Assembly (NCBI GenBank): GCA_026708185.1
Contig: JAPOVK010000032.1
Coordinates: 18,030 to 82,029, forward strand
Reading direction: 5' to 3'
From: Gammaproteobacteria bacterium
GTDB lineage: Bacteria > Pseudomonadota > Gammaproteobacteria > Pseudomonadales > Azotimanducaceae
DNA length: 64,000 nt
Each line of letters opens with the position of its first letter. Position 1 is the stretch's first letter. Below the pieces are notes generated by a model. It made no database searches and had not been told where the DNA came from. It was given only the letters and a program-made list of their open reading frames with translations. Of this stretch, positions 1-8,015 are shown in pieces. The translations under genes were made by a program, and so were the position numbers.

Positions 1-466
1 CCATGCGGACATCATCGCCGGTGCGGGGACGAGCGCGTTGGAACTGCTCGAGCAGTGCCCCGGGCTCGACCAAATCTGGGTGCCGGTGGGCGGCGGCGGC
101 TTGGCGGCCGGCACGGTGCTCGCTGTCGGTGACGAGGCGCAGGTGATGCTGGCGGAGCCTGAGCTTGCGGCCGATGCTTGGCAGTCGCTCAACTCCGGCG
201 TCCTGCAGGGCGCGATGCCGCCGGTCACGGTGGCCGACGGCCTGCGAACAGCCCTCGGCAAGCTCAATTTCGCGATTCTCCGCGAGGCCGGCATGACTGT
301 GCGATTAGCGTCGGAAGCGGGCATCGAAGCGTGGGTGGCGCGCCTGTCGGCGATCCTGAAGGTCGTCGTCGAACCATCCGCCGTGGTCACATTGGCGGCG
401 ATGGCGGAGAACGCCGATGTGGCACGTGGCCGGGTGGGCGTGATCCTGAGCGGGGGCAACGTCTAA
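1..466 (+). CDS. PLP-dependent threonine/serine dehydratase family, C-terminal part
   Basis: The gene enters from the left edge, so only about the last 154 residues are present and the start is not visible. The visible part holds the glycine-rich loop GGGGLAAG, which in fold-type II PLP enzymes binds the cofactor phosphate, preceded by AGAGTSALELLEQ. It ends with SGGNV, the usual C-terminal motif of serine racemase, threonine dehydratase and threo-3-hydroxyaspartate ammonia-lyase. These cytoplasmic enzymes deaminate or racemise hydroxy-amino acids. There is no C-terminal ACT regulatory domain, which argues for a catabolic or racemase-type enzyme rather than the biosynthetic IlvA form. The lysine that binds PLP lies outside the window, so the exact substrate cannot be assigned. 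Confidence 0.85.
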   Translation, partial: HADIIAGAGTSALELLEQCPGLDQIWVPVGGGGLAAGTVLAVGDEAQVMLAEPELAADAWQSLNSGVLQGAMPPVTVADGLRTALGKLNFAILREAGMTVRLASEAGIEAWVARLSAILKVVVEPSAVVTLAAMAENADVARGRVGVILSGGNV

Positions 467-537
467 CCCGCGCCGTCCGTCGGCGATTCCGCATCTCTTA
501 TAGGATTGGCGGCATCGTCTGGTTCTTGGAGACCCTC

Positions 538-1155
538 GTGAAGAGCGTCGCTGGCTATGCCTTCGAAGTGTTTATCGTGTTCCTTGGCGTCTACCTAGCG
601 TTCATGGTCACCGACTATCAGGATGAGGTCCGGGACCGGGCCGTGCGGATCAAGTACTACGACAGCCTGATCTTCGAGTTCGGGGGTCTCATCCGTCACT
701 TGGACGGGGAGGAAGCCAAGCTCCGTCGCCACTTGGCGGTCGTCGAGGACATCGAGAAGGGGAACCGCCCGCACATTCCCGCCAGCGATCTTCACTATGT
801 CTACCCGGCCGCCGTGGTGGCCGCGGCGTGGGAGGGAAGGAACTTCGAGTCGCTGCGCACGCAGGATCTCCGCTCCATCATCAGCGGGACGCCGGCGCTC
901 ACCACCCTTGAGGAACTCGTGCGCATGCTGAACCAGCTTTCCGCGACAGTGTTGCTCCCGGCCCAGATCGCCTCCGAGAACTGCTGCTACCGGGACGACG
1001 GCCAGTTGCGAGAGGAGTTCGCTTGGTATCCCCGTCTGGTGGGGGAAATCCACGAACTCAACCGGGAACTGCGGACCGTCGTTGTGGAGCAGGCCTTGCC
1101 CGATCTCACGTCGAGCAAGGAGACGTTGGCCGAGGGCGGCTACTGGCCGCTATAG
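538..1155 (+). CDS. Membrane-anchored protein of unknown function
   Basis: This 205-residue protein is not recognised. I chose the GTG at 538 because GGAG lies 6 nt upstream and because the predicted membrane helix then starts near residue 6. The open frame extends further upstream but there it only shadows the dehydratase gene. One hydrophobic segment (about residues 5-23, rich in V, F, L and ending in MVTDYQDE) anchors the protein. The rest is hydrophilic and mostly helical, with charged stretches that suggest a coiled or globular soluble domain. A CC pair sits in the middle part (SENCCYRD). The stop overlaps the convergent protease gene by 6 bp. Function is unknown. Confidence 0.6.
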   Translation: MKSVAGYAFEVFIVFLGVYLAFMVTDYQDEVRDRAVRIKYYDSLIFEFGGLIRHLDGEEAKLRRHLAVVEDIEKGNRPHIPASDLHYVYPAAVVAAAWEGRNFESLRTQDLRSIISGTPALTTLEELVRMLNQLSATVLLPAQIASENCCYRDDGQLREEFAWYPRLVGEIHELNRELRTVVVEQALPDLTSSKETLAEGGYWPL

Positions 1156-1545
1156 GGCGGTTAGCTCCGGGGCCGCTTGCCTGCGTTTCATGCGCACGGC
1201 CGGCCGGCGCTTCAACCGTTGCGACACCGGATCGACCTCGATGCCGACGGATTCGAGGGCCGTCAACCCTAGGATCGGTTCAACACCGGGACTGCCGAAG
1301 CAGATCGTGGCGCCGACGATCTCCCCCATGAACTCGACCTCGGCCGGCGCAATGTCCACGGTCTCCTCGCGACCGTCGGCGAGTTCGTAGGTCCTAGTGC
1401 CCCGTGGCACGAGACCTATGCTGCGCAACGCGTCACCGGGCACGACACAGTCCGTGGATCCGGTGTCGACGAGGAAAAGCCCGTCCCAGGACCGGTCGTG
1501 ATCAGCGGGATTGCGAATGGTGGCGGTGACCTGGACTACCCGCAT
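1150..1545 (-). CDS. Retropepsin-like (clan AA) aspartic protease family protein
   Basis: The protein has 131 residues, matching one retropepsin monomer. The motif FLVDTGSTDCVVP at about residues 24-36 contains the catalytic D-T-G triad, and ILGLTALESVGIEVD near residue 91 is the paired ILG motif with its alpha helix, both typical of clan AA. Such enzymes work as dimers. A basic tail (KRRPAVRMKRR) follows. The ATG lies 5 bp after the stop of the upstream SDR gene, so the two are probably co-transcribed and translationally coupled. The gene meets the membrane-protein gene tail to tail with a 6-bp overlap. The natural substrate is unknown; related stand-alone proteins are usually annotated only as aspartyl protease family. 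Confidence 0.75.
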   Translation of the reverse strand: MRVVQVTATIRNPADHDRSWDGLFLVDTGSTDCVVPGDALRSIGLVPRGTRTYELADGREETVDIAPAEVEFMGEIVGATICFGSPGVEPILGLTALESVGIEVDPVSQRLKRRPAVRMKRRQAAPELTAL

Positions 1546-1550
1546 GACGC

Positions 1551-2330
1551 TCAGCGGGCCGTGTAACCGCCGTCCACGGGCAAGACGATGCCCGAGACGA
1601 AGCTCGCATCGTCGCTGGCGAGGAACGCCACTGCGGCTGCGACCTCCTCGGCCTGTCCGAGGCGCCCTAACGGGTGCAGGGACTCCAGGAACTGCTGACC
1701 TGCCGCGTTCTCGCGAATCCCCGCGGTCATCGGCGTCTCGATGTACCCGGGCGCCACGGCGTTGACCCGGACGTTGCGCCGCCCGAACGAGATCGCGTAT
1801 TGGCGCGTAAGGCCCGAAACGCCGTGCTTGGCGGCGACGTAAGCCCCCGCGCCCGGGGCCAACGGCTCGTTGGCGGGCGGGATGGCGTCGCTGTCGGTGG
1901 CACCCGTGAGTCCGACAAGGCCCGCGATCGACGCGGTCGAGATGATCACACCGCCGCCGCGGGCGGCGAGGAACGGTGCACCGTGGAACAGGCCGTAGTA
2001 GACGCCGCTCAAGTTGACCGCGATGGTCCGGTCCCAGTCCCCGCCGCCGCCGATTCCGGCGTTGTTGAACAGGATGTCCAAGCCGCCGAGGCGGTCCGCC
2101 GTGGCGGCGAGTGCGTCCTGCACCGCGGTTTCGTCGCTGACGTCCAGGGCCATGGAGGCGCTTGTGCCGCCGTCGGCGGCGATGGCTTCGGCGACTTCCT
2201 CGGCCCCGGATGCGTTTATGTCCGCACACATGACGGCAGCACCCTCGGTGGCCAGGCGGACGACCGTGGCCTTGCCGATACCGCTTGCCGCGCCCGTGAC
2301 CAGCGCGGCTCGACCTACGAGACGATTCAT
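1551..2330 (-). CDS. Short-chain dehydrogenase/reductase (SDR)
   Basis: This is a classical cytoplasmic NAD(P)-dependent oxidoreductase of 259 residues. TGAASGIG (residues 12-19) is the dinucleotide-binding loop, NNAG (89-92) stabilises the central sheet, and Y164 and K168 in YVAAK form the catalytic pair with a serine near 131. The acidic D37 after the second strand suggests preference for NAD. About 16 extra residues (DSDAIPPANEPLAP region) sit between the catalytic serine and YVAAK, where most family members have a short loop, so the substrate pocket may be reshaped. It lies 3 bp downstream of a crotonase-family gene, which suggests oxidation of a hydroxyacyl-CoA or a related alcohol in the same pathway. 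The substrate is not determinable from sequence. Confidence 0.9.
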   Translation of the reverse strand: MNRLVGRAALVTGAASGIGKATVVRLATEGAAVMCADINASGAEEVAEAIAADGGTSASMALDVSDETAVQDALAATADRLGGLDILFNNAGIGGGGDWDRTIAVNLSGVYYGLFHGAPFLAARGGGVIISTASIAGLVGLTGATDSDAIPPANEPLAPGAGAYVAAKHGVSGLTRQYAISFGRRNVRVNAVAPGYIETPMTAGIRENAAGQQFLESLHPLGRLGQAEEVAAAVAFLASDDASFVSGIVLPVDGGYTAR

Positions 2331-2333
2331 GGG

Positions 2334-3272
2334 TTAGTCCCCGTATCCGGCGCCCTTGCCGTCGCCGGCCTTGGGGTCCATGCCGGCGACCGCGCGGTCC
2401 TTCGGCGCGCTGGCGTAGGCGCCACGGAAGTCCCGGAACGGGCCGTCGCGCCACTCGAGAGCCGCCTTCAGGCCATCGTCGCGTACCCGGCGACCCCACT
2501 CGGATGCCGCGTCGCGTTGGGCCGACAAGGCCTGGATCTCGGTGCCGGAATGCAGGCCGTCGCGGATTCCCTGGGTCTCGTATTGGCGGTTCACGGCGCG
2601 CTTGGAGTACATCAGCATCTCGTTGTCGACATGCGCCATGCGCCGGGCGAACTTCTCGGTGAAGTCGCCGAGTTCGTCGGGCGCCACGGCGTAGTTCGCC
2701 CAGCCGAGGCGGGCCATCTCGGTACCGGAGAACGAGTCGCCGACGTAGGCGAACTCCCGGGCCTTGCACGGCGGCAGGTGCCAGGGCGTCCACATCATGT
2801 CCATGGTGGTCATCGCCCGCACCGGCGGATAGCCGATCTGCGCGTTGTCGGCGCAGATGCGGAAGTCGCATACGGTGGCGAGTTCCGTTCCGCCAGCGAG
2901 ACAGTGGCCCTGGATCTGGGCGACAACCGGCTTCGCCAGTTCCCAGATGACCCAGTTGGTCATCACCACGTGGCGCGCCCACTGCGTCTTGCCGGGGTGG
3001 GTGGACCCGGTGTCGGGCAAACCGGAACGCGGGCTGACGAAGTCGAAGTTGTCGGCAGCGCGTGCCGGGGACAGGTCGTAGCCGGCGGAGAATGAACGCC
3101 CTGCGCCGCGCAGCACGATCACGCCGACCTCGTCGTTGCTCTCGGCCTCGCGCATGGCGTCCATGACTTCGCCGCGCAGGTTGTTGCTGAGCGCGTTGAG
3201 CTTCTCGGGACGGTTCAGGGTGATGTAGGCGAGGCGCCCATCTGTGTCGTAGAGGATGTCTTTGTAGGCCAT
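2334..3272 (-). CDS. Enoyl-CoA hydratase/isomerase (crotonase) family protein
   Basis: This 312-residue protein begins with a crotonase fold: LAYITLNRPEKLNAL near residue 14, the first oxyanion-hole region AGRSFSAGYDL near 56-66, and the second, HCLAGGTELA, near 123-132. Family members act on acyl-CoA thioesters (hydration, isomerisation, dehalogenation, hydrolysis). The usual catalytic glutamate pair is not obvious, so hydratase activity is not certain. The C-terminus is longer than in a 260-residue hydratase and ends in a charged, low-complexity tail. The gene is the first of a three-gene minus-strand run with the SDR and the protease (gaps of 3 and 5 bp). This arrangement fits a small acyl-CoA degradation operon. 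Confidence 0.88.
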   Translation of the reverse strand: MAYKDILYDTDGRLAYITLNRPEKLNALSNNLRGEVMDAMREAESNDEVGVIVLRGAGRSFSAGYDLSPARAADNFDFVSPRSGLPDTGSTHPGKTQWARHVVMTNWVIWELAKPVVAQIQGHCLAGGTELATVCDFRICADNAQIGYPPVRAMTTMDMMWTPWHLPPCKAREFAYVGDSFSGTEMARLGWANYAVAPDELGDFTEKFARRMAHVDNEMLMYSKRAVNRQYETQGIRDGLHSGTEIQALSAQRDAASEWGRRVRDDGLKAALEWRDGPFRDFRGAYASAPKDRAVAGMDPKAGDGKGAGYGD

Positions 3273-3295
3273 GTCGGGGTCTCTTGGAGGTAGCG

Positions 3296-3520
3296 TCAGT
3301 TCGAGGAAGCGTGAATCTTATCCGCTTCCACTTGGCGTAGGGCGTCGAGATTGAGGTCGATCTTCGCCTGCGCCGACCACTGTGCCTGCTCGGAGTTGAC
3401 GGCGTTGACGTTCTCGAAGACCTGCAGGAGACCGATGCGGCGCTTGCCGCTGAACACCTTCAGGGTGCGACCCACGACCTCCCAATGAAAGTCGCTGTAA
3501 ACGCCGTTGTACTCGGTCAT
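3296..3520 (-). CDS. Small hypothetical protein
   Basis: A 74-residue protein not recognised as any named family. I preferred the ATG at 3520, giving an acidic-aromatic start (MTEYNGVYSDFHW), over the upstream ATG at 3613, because the extra 31 residues are basic, low-complexity and run into the divergent gene's leader. No strong ribosome-binding site precedes either. The sequence VVGRTLKVFSGKRRIGLLQVFENVNAV suggests a small beta-rich domain, and there is no signal peptide or membrane helix. It lies 23 bp upstream of the crotonase gene on the same strand and may be the first gene of that operon. Confidence 0.5.
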   Translation of the reverse strand: MTEYNGVYSDFHWEVVGRTLKVFSGKRRIGLLQVFENVNAVNSEQAQWSAQAKIDLNLDALRQVEADKIHASSN

Positions 3521-3648
3521 GGGGTGGTTGATGCGAGCAAAGCCGCCGAGTTTGCGGGCTTTGCGCGCGCTGATGCAACCGCAGGGTGGCTGTCCGGCGT
3601 GGCGGCGTGGCATGCTTCGCGGCGGCGAACTCTTAACGGCGAGATGTC

Positions 3649-5121
3649 ATGCCCAATCCAAGGACGCCCGTCATCGTGGGTGTCGGCCAGTTTCTGAATC
3701 GGATCGCTGATCTCGACGAGGCGATCGAACCCCTGGAGATGATGATGCACGCCGTGCGCCGGGCGGAGGCTGACACGGGCACCGGCGGCTTCCTCGACCA
3801 GGTGCAGTCGGTTCGGGTCGTGCGGGGCATGTGGAGCTACGACAACCCGGCGGCCGTGATCGCGGAGCGGATCGGCGCGATCGGCGCGCAGACCGTGGGC
3901 ACGCTGGTCGGTGGCAACCAGAACCAGGCACTGATGAACCAGACCGCAGCGGAGATCCTCGCGGGGCAGTTCGACCTCGTGCTGATCACCGGGGCGGAGA
4001 ACGGCAACAGCAGCGGCAAGGCGCGGCGTGCGAACGTCACCTTGCCGCAGACGCCGGCGCCGGGCAAACCGGACCTGGTGTTCGGCGCGGAACAACGACC
4101 CGAGCATCACGAGTACGAGGTGGCCAAAGGCATCCGGCGTGCGATCCAGGTCTACCCGATGTACGACAACGCCCTGCGCCACGAGCGCGGCGAGTCCCTT
4201 CAGGCGCACATCGAGCGCGTCTCCGAACTCTGGTCCCGGTTCAACGACATAGCACAGGACAATCCGAACGCCTGGGTGCGCGACAACATGACCGCCGAGG
4301 ACATCCGCACGCCATCGGCACGCAACCGGCAGATCAGCTTTCCCTACACCAAGTTCATGAATGCCAACATGTCGGTGGACATGGCCGCCGCGCTCATCGT
4401 CTGCACGCTCGAGACGGCAAAGCGCCTCGGCATCCCCGAATCCAAGTACGTGTACCCGCACTCGGGCGTCGAGGGCTACGATCACTTCTCGGCCTCCGTG
4501 CGCGACAACTTCCACACCTCTCCGGGCGTGCGCATCACCGGCACGAGGGCGATGGCGCTCGCCGGGATCGATGTGGACGATCTCGACTTCGTCGATCTCT
4601 ACAGTTGCTTCCCGTCCGCGGTGCAGGTTGCTGCGGCCGAGCTTGGCCTTGGCGAGGACCGGCCGCTGACCGTCACCGGCGGTCTCACGTTCGGCGGCGG
4701 GCCACTCAACAACTACGTCATGCACAGCATCGCGCGAACCGTCGAACTGCTGCGCGAAAAGCCCGAGGGCTACGCGCTGGTCACCGCCAACGGCGGCAAT
4801 CTCTACAAGCATGCCCATGGCATCTACTCGGGCCAGCCGCCGGAACGGGAGTTTCGGAAGGACGACGTCAAGGCGGAAATCGCCGCTTTGCCATCCCGTG
4901 AATGCCTGCCCGAGCACGATGGCGACGCGACCATTGAGTCGTATACCGTCATGTACGAGAACGACGAGCCACGCATCGGCCACGTCTCGTGCCTGACCCC
5001 GGGAGGGTCGCGCACCTGGGTCAACACCGAGGATGCCGACCTCGTTCGGGCCATGGTCAGCGAGGAGTTCTGCGGCCGTTCGGCACGGCTCCGCGGCGGC
5101 GAATTGATAGTCACAAACTAG
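3649..5121 (+). CDS. Thiolase-like protein (TLP1/SCP-x-like acetyl-CoA acetyltransferase family)
   Basis: This 490-residue protein has a thiolase fold (PVIVGVGQFLNR at the N-terminus, then the helix-strand pattern with ITGAENGNSS near residue 118) plus a C-terminal beta-rich extension of about 100 residues, as in the thiolase-like type 1 group. At the place where true thiolases carry the nucleophilic cysteine, this protein reads LVGGNQNQALM, so an acyl-enzyme on cysteine is unlikely there. YSCFPSAVQ (about 320) and GGGPLNNYVMHS (about 345) are conserved core motifs. Family members degrade or condense acyl-CoA, or act on sterol side chains, but the substrate is unknown. It is followed after 13 bp by an alpha/beta hydrolase on the same strand and is divergent from the crotonase/SDR operon, so a shared acyl-CoA pathway is plausible. 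Confidence 0.85.
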   Translation: MPNPRTPVIVGVGQFLNRIADLDEAIEPLEMMMHAVRRAEADTGTGGFLDQVQSVRVVRGMWSYDNPAAVIAERIGAIGAQTVGTLVGGNQNQALMNQTAAEILAGQFDLVLITGAENGNSSGKARRANVTLPQTPAPGKPDLVFGAEQRPEHHEYEVAKGIRRAIQVYPMYDNALRHERGESLQAHIERVSELWSRFNDIAQDNPNAWVRDNMTAEDIRTPSARNRQISFPYTKFMNANMSVDMAAALIVCTLETAKRLGIPESKYVYPHSGVEGYDHFSASVRDNFHTSPGVRITGTRAMALAGIDVDDLDFVDLYSCFPSAVQVAAAELGLGEDRPLTVTGGLTFGGGPLNNYVMHSIARTVELLREKPEGYALVTANGGNLYKHAHGIYSGQPPEREFRKDDVKAEIAALPSRECLPEHDGDATIESYTVMYENDEPRIGHVSCLTPGGSRTWVNTEDADLVRAMVSEEFCGRSARLRGGELIVTN

Positions 5122-5134
5122 GGGAGACTTCCAC

Positions 5135-5857
5135 ATGGCGCGATTCGATCGCGGGGATATCAGCCTGCATTACGAGATCCACGGCGAGGGATTTCCGATC
5201 CTGCTGTTCGCGCCGGGCGGCATGCGCTCCGCGATCCCGTTCTGGCGAGGCTCCGAATGGGATCCCATTGAAACGCTCTCACCGCACTTCCAGGTGATTG
5301 CCATGGACCAGCGCAATGCCGGCCAGTCCACGGCGCCGGTATCGGGTGACGACGGCTGGCATACCTACACGGCGGATCACATCGCGCTTCTCGACCATCT
5401 CGGTATCGAGAAGACGCACCTCCTAGGTGGTTGTATCGGCGGTCCCTACTGCTTCGGCGTCATGCACGACGCGCCGGACCGGGTGGCCGCCGCCGTGCTG
5501 CAGCAGTCGATTGGCGACAGCGGAGAGAACCGGGAACTGTTCCACGCCATGTTCGACCAGTGGGCCGATGACGTGAAGGCGGCCAAGCCGGAGGTGCCGG
5601 AGGCCGACTGGGCCAGTTTCCGCAGCAACATGTTCGACCACGAGTTCGTCTACAACGTCTCGCGGGAGTTCGTTGCAGGCTGCGCGACGCCGCTCCTGGT
5701 GCTGATGGGCAGCGACCCGTACCACCCGGAAGTCACGTCTCGGGAGATCGCCGAGATCGCGCCGAATGCGCGCTTGGTCGAGCAGTGGAAGAATGCCGAC
5801 GAAGACGGCACGGTGGCCACCGTCGTCGAGTTCCTGAAGGGGCATACGCCGAACTAG
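5135..5857 (+). CDS. Alpha/beta hydrolase with a cysteine in the nucleophile elbow
   Basis: A 240-residue alpha/beta-hydrolase-fold protein preceded by GGGGAGA at 5121-5127, a good ribosome-binding site for the ATG. The strand-turn-helix nucleophile elbow reads HLLGGCIGGPY, so residue 100 is cysteine where most lipases and esterases have serine. This Cys form is known in dienelactone hydrolases and in a group of uncharacterised bacterial hydrolases. The oxyanion-side motif LLFAPGGMRS is near residue 23, and the likely acid is the aspartate in LMGSDPYHP near residue 188. A catalytic histidine is not obvious; the only late candidate is in KGHTPN at the very end. It is probably co-transcribed with the preceding thiolase-like gene (13-bp gap). 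The substrate is unknown. Confidence 0.85.
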   Translation: MARFDRGDISLHYEIHGEGFPILLFAPGGMRSAIPFWRGSEWDPIETLSPHFQVIAMDQRNAGQSTAPVSGDDGWHTYTADHIALLDHLGIEKTHLLGGCIGGPYCFGVMHDAPDRVAAAVLQQSIGDSGENRELFHAMFDQWADDVKAAKPEVPEADWASFRSNMFDHEFVYNVSREFVAGCATPLLVLMGSDPYHPEVTSREIAEIAPNARLVEQWKNADEDGTVATVVEFLKGHTPN

Positions 5858-5931
5858 CCTGGGTGACGGCGGTTAGCGCAGGCGAGCTACGTGTTGCGTA
5901 CGCCCCAGCCGCCGACCTGGGCGACCGTGAC

Positions 5932-6138
5932 ATGAGCGTATCGAGGGCAACGGCCGTCGCGGCCGTGCCGGCGTGCATCGTCGTTGCCGGCTGCGGCGAC
6001 ACGTGCACGCACATCTTGCAGGTCGGCGACGCGTCCTGCGCCACCAACTGCCCCGATGATTCGACGGCGGACCCGGCCGGGCTATGCCGATGCGATCCCG
6101 GTTTCGAGGCGGGAGGAAACCGATGCGCCTTTCGTTGA
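5932..6138 (+). CDS. Small cysteine-rich lipoprotein with an EGF-like motif
   Basis: A 68-residue protein. The N-terminus (MSVSRATAVAAVPACIVVAGC) resembles a lipoprotein signal with a V-A-G-C lipobox, so residue 21 is the likely lipidated cysteine. The remainder carries about seven cysteines and ends with CRCDPGFEAGGNRC. This fits the EGF-type pattern C-x-C-x2-G-[FYW]-x(4,8)-C, rare in small bacterial proteins. The 3' end overlaps the next gene by 16 bp, which suggests coupling. A longer frame begins upstream at 5785 but overlaps the hydrolase gene, so I took the ATG at 5932. Whether it is a real secreted factor or a decayed fragment cannot be settled by eye. Confidence 0.55.
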   Translation: MSVSRATAVAAVPACIVVAGCGDTCTHILQVGDASCATNCPDDSTADPAGLCRCDPGFEAGGNRCAFR

Positions 6139-6737
6139 GCGTGGCGAGCGCCGTGTTGCTCGCGGCAACGGCGTGGTCGCAATCGGAGACGGCGGCGGTT
6201 GACGATGAAATCATCGTCAACGCGCCTCCCGCGAACACCGGGATCGCGGTGGAAATCCAAAGGATGCACAACGCCTACCACGACGGCGAGCAAGGATCGA
6301 GGCTCTACCGCGTGAAGCGTTACGCCGAGGCGTTCCCGTACCTGCTGCGCAACGCCAAACGGGGATTCAAGGGCGCGCAAGCACGCATCGCGTACTACTA
6401 CCTTTCGGGCATGGACCCAGTTGCCGAAGACCTTGAGCGCGCTGTGGGTTGGTTCGGCGTCGCGGCGCACGGCTCTAGCGCGCCCTGGATTCGGGCCTGG
6501 TATCACGACGTGTTGCGCCAGATCCCGGACCAATCGCAGCCCAGGGCGCGGGAGGTGGTCGCCTGGTACGTGGCGCACTACGCGGCCCGCGACCTGGGCG
6601 TGTGGTGCGACATGGCGGCCCACGCCGGAACGCACATAAAGCGCCTGCGCTGCCGCTACGAGCGCGAGATCGACTACAACCGGCTTTTCGGCGGCTCACT
6701 CATGGACGCCGCCGCCGCTGCGGGATCGTCGCCCTAG
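6123..6737 (+). CDS. Exported protein with Sel1/TPR-like helical repeats
   Basis: A 204-residue protein with a clear signal peptide (MRLSLSVASAVLLAATAWSQ, cleavage near residue 19-20). The middle region (YAEAFPYLLRNAKRGFKGAQARIAYYYLSG, then DLERAVGWFGVAAHGSSAPW) has the alternating A-G-Y-L pattern of Sel1-like repeats, alpha-alpha hairpins used for protein-protein contacts. Two such units are visible, so it is a short member, presumably periplasmic. The ATG at 6123 overlaps the end of the EGF-like lipoprotein gene, making the two a likely transcriptional unit. Its partner is unknown. Confidence 0.7.
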   Translation: MRLSLSVASAVLLAATAWSQSETAAVDDEIIVNAPPANTGIAVEIQRMHNAYHDGEQGSRLYRVKRYAEAFPYLLRNAKRGFKGAQARIAYYYLSGMDPVAEDLERAVGWFGVAAHGSSAPWIRAWYHDVLRQIPDQSQPRAREVVAWYVAHYAARDLGVWCDMAAHAGTHIKRLRCRYEREIDYNRLFGGSLMDAAAAAGSSP

Positions 6738-6923
6738 AGAGCACGCCACAAAAACTCTGGACTTCAGCTATTGCCTATGTGACGACTCGCCCGGCGAGTG
6801 GCAGACCATCGACCGCTGCAAGCACGTGCGACGATGACGACTGCCCGGGCGACATGAGGCACCCCTGCTTCTTGCGTACGGCGTAGCCCCGCTAGCGCTC
6901 CGTGCACGGCTGAGTGGGAGGGT
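6738..6923. other. Intergenic stretch with a cysteine-rich reading-frame fragment
   Basis: Between two convergent genes there is no gene with a start codon. On the plus strand, frame 6757-6834 reads SYCLCDDSPGEWQTIDRC before a TGA. This again has a C-x-C...C spacing like the EGF-type motif in the small lipoprotein at 5932. It has no start codon or ribosome-binding site and looks like a leftover piece rather than an active gene. No hairpin with a T run is visible. Confidence 0.3.
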
Positions 6924-7871
6924 TTACGCGCCACTGAAGAACCGCTTCGGGTTGTCGACGAACAGCGTGTCGATGGTGTCCTCGTCGACGCCCATGGACT
7001 TGAGGTCCGGAATCACGTGGCGGTGCATGTAGAGGTAGCCGTCCGGATTGCGCAGCGCCAGCGCGTGCTCCTCCGGCAGGGTGCCGTCGGCGCGCTCGTT
7101 GAGGATGTGCAGGCAGATGCAGTCGTGCGCCGGGCATAGGCGCTCTGCGTAGCCATCATCGATCAGCGCCTTCATCGTGACCGTGCGCATGTGCGGGCTC
7201 ACCAGGTGCCCGGGATACCGGTCGAGGCCGAGGAAACAGCCTTGGTCCAGGATCCACTTCAGGTACTCGGTGTCCGTGGTGTCGTTGGAGTGGTCGATCT
7301 TCACACGCTCGAGGTCGACGCCTTCTTCCTTGAAGATAGCGATCTGCCGACGCGCCACGTGACCCGTCGGATAGGAGTGCACCATGATCGGCACGCCGGT
7401 CTCGTTGTGCGCCCGGGCGACCGCGCGCGCCATGATTTCGAGGTCGGGCGTGACGCCCTCGAAGTCGGCGGCGCACTTCAGCACGCCGGCCTTGATGTCC
7501 GTGCCCCGGAATCCCTCTTCGATGTCGCGGACGAACTCGCGCGCCATCTGGTTGGGCGAGACGTTTCGTATGAACCGCGGCACGTCCAGCCACCAGCCGG
7601 TGACGTTGATGATGTTGACGCCGGACGCTTCCGATACGGTGCGCAGCAACTCGGGGTCGCGGCCTAGGTCGAAGGTCGTGGCGTCGACGAAGGTGTCGAT
7701 CCCCGCGGCCTTGGCCTCCCTAAGCCGCTCGATGGCGCGCTGTTCGCGATTCGGCCCGAGCAGATCGGGGTAGCTGCGGTACATGCCGCTTGCGCTCACC
7801 ATGACGTGTTCGTGCATGAGTGTGAAGCCGAGGTCCTCCTCGGAGATGGGACCGGTGACGGAATTGATCAT
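6924..7871 (-). CDS. Phosphotriesterase-family amidohydrolase
   Basis: This 315-residue TIM-barrel hydrolase shows the metal-binding set of the phosphotriesterase family: H20-x-H22 in LMHEHVM, a lysine in AGVLKCA near residue 147 (normally carbamylated and bridging two metals), histidines in MVHSYP (about 178) and KIDHSND (about 207), and the aspartate in LGLDRYP (about 235). Most natural members are lactonases or esterases, so phosphotriester cleavage is not implied. The start at 7871 is supported by GAGGGA about 8 nt upstream; a longer open frame beyond it is only antisense to the regulator gene. It is divergent from the MerR-like regulator with about 145 bp between starts, so it may be a target of that regulator. 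Confidence 0.9.
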   Translation of the reverse strand: MINSVTGPISEEDLGFTLMHEHVMVSASGMYRSYPDLLGPNREQRAIERLREAKAAGIDTFVDATTFDLGRDPELLRTVSEASGVNIINVTGWWLDVPRFIRNVSPNQMAREFVRDIEEGFRGTDIKAGVLKCAADFEGVTPDLEIMARAVARAHNETGVPIMVHSYPTGHVARRQIAIFKEEGVDLERVKIDHSNDTTDTEYLKWILDQGCFLGLDRYPGHLVSPHMRTVTMKALIDDGYAERLCPAHDCICLHILNERADGTLPEEHALALRNPDGYLYMHRHVIPDLKSMGVDEDTIDTLFVDNPKRFFSGA

Positions 7872-7973
7872 GGCGCTTCCCTCGATGGCTGGCCGGCGCA
7901 GAACGGGCCGTTTCGACCATGGGGAGGTTACCCAGCCCAACGGACGCTGTTCAACAGACGAACGGCGAAGCGA

Positions 7974-8002
7974 TGTCCAAATGACGTCCAATGGTGTACA
8001 GT
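7974..8002 (+). promoter_or_regulatory. Candidate operator/promoter of the MerR/LitR-like regulator gene
   Basis: Three related hexamers follow one another at helical spacing: TGTCCA (7974), CGTCCA (7985) and TGTACA (7995), 11 and 10 bp apart. The last extends to TGTACAGT, an octamer found again at the promoter of the small RNA 960 bp downstream. TACAGT at 7997-8002 could act as the -10 box, placing transcription start close to the GTG at 8016. Repeats with about 11-bp spacing fit binding by several MerR-type DNA-binding domains in a row, so autoregulation is a reasonable inference. Confidence 0.4.
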
Positions 8003-8015
8003 GTTGGGCCGCGTT

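Noticed and set aside
1150..2982. A 610-codon minus-strand open frame covering several genes
   Set aside because: Only its last 131 codons are a real gene. The rest is the shadow of the SDR and crotonase genes and is arginine-rich without domain motifs.
7806..8015. N-terminal extension of the MerR-like protein
   Set aside because: It overlaps the divergent hydrolase gene and its promoter. The helix-turn-helix begins normally from the GTG at 8016.
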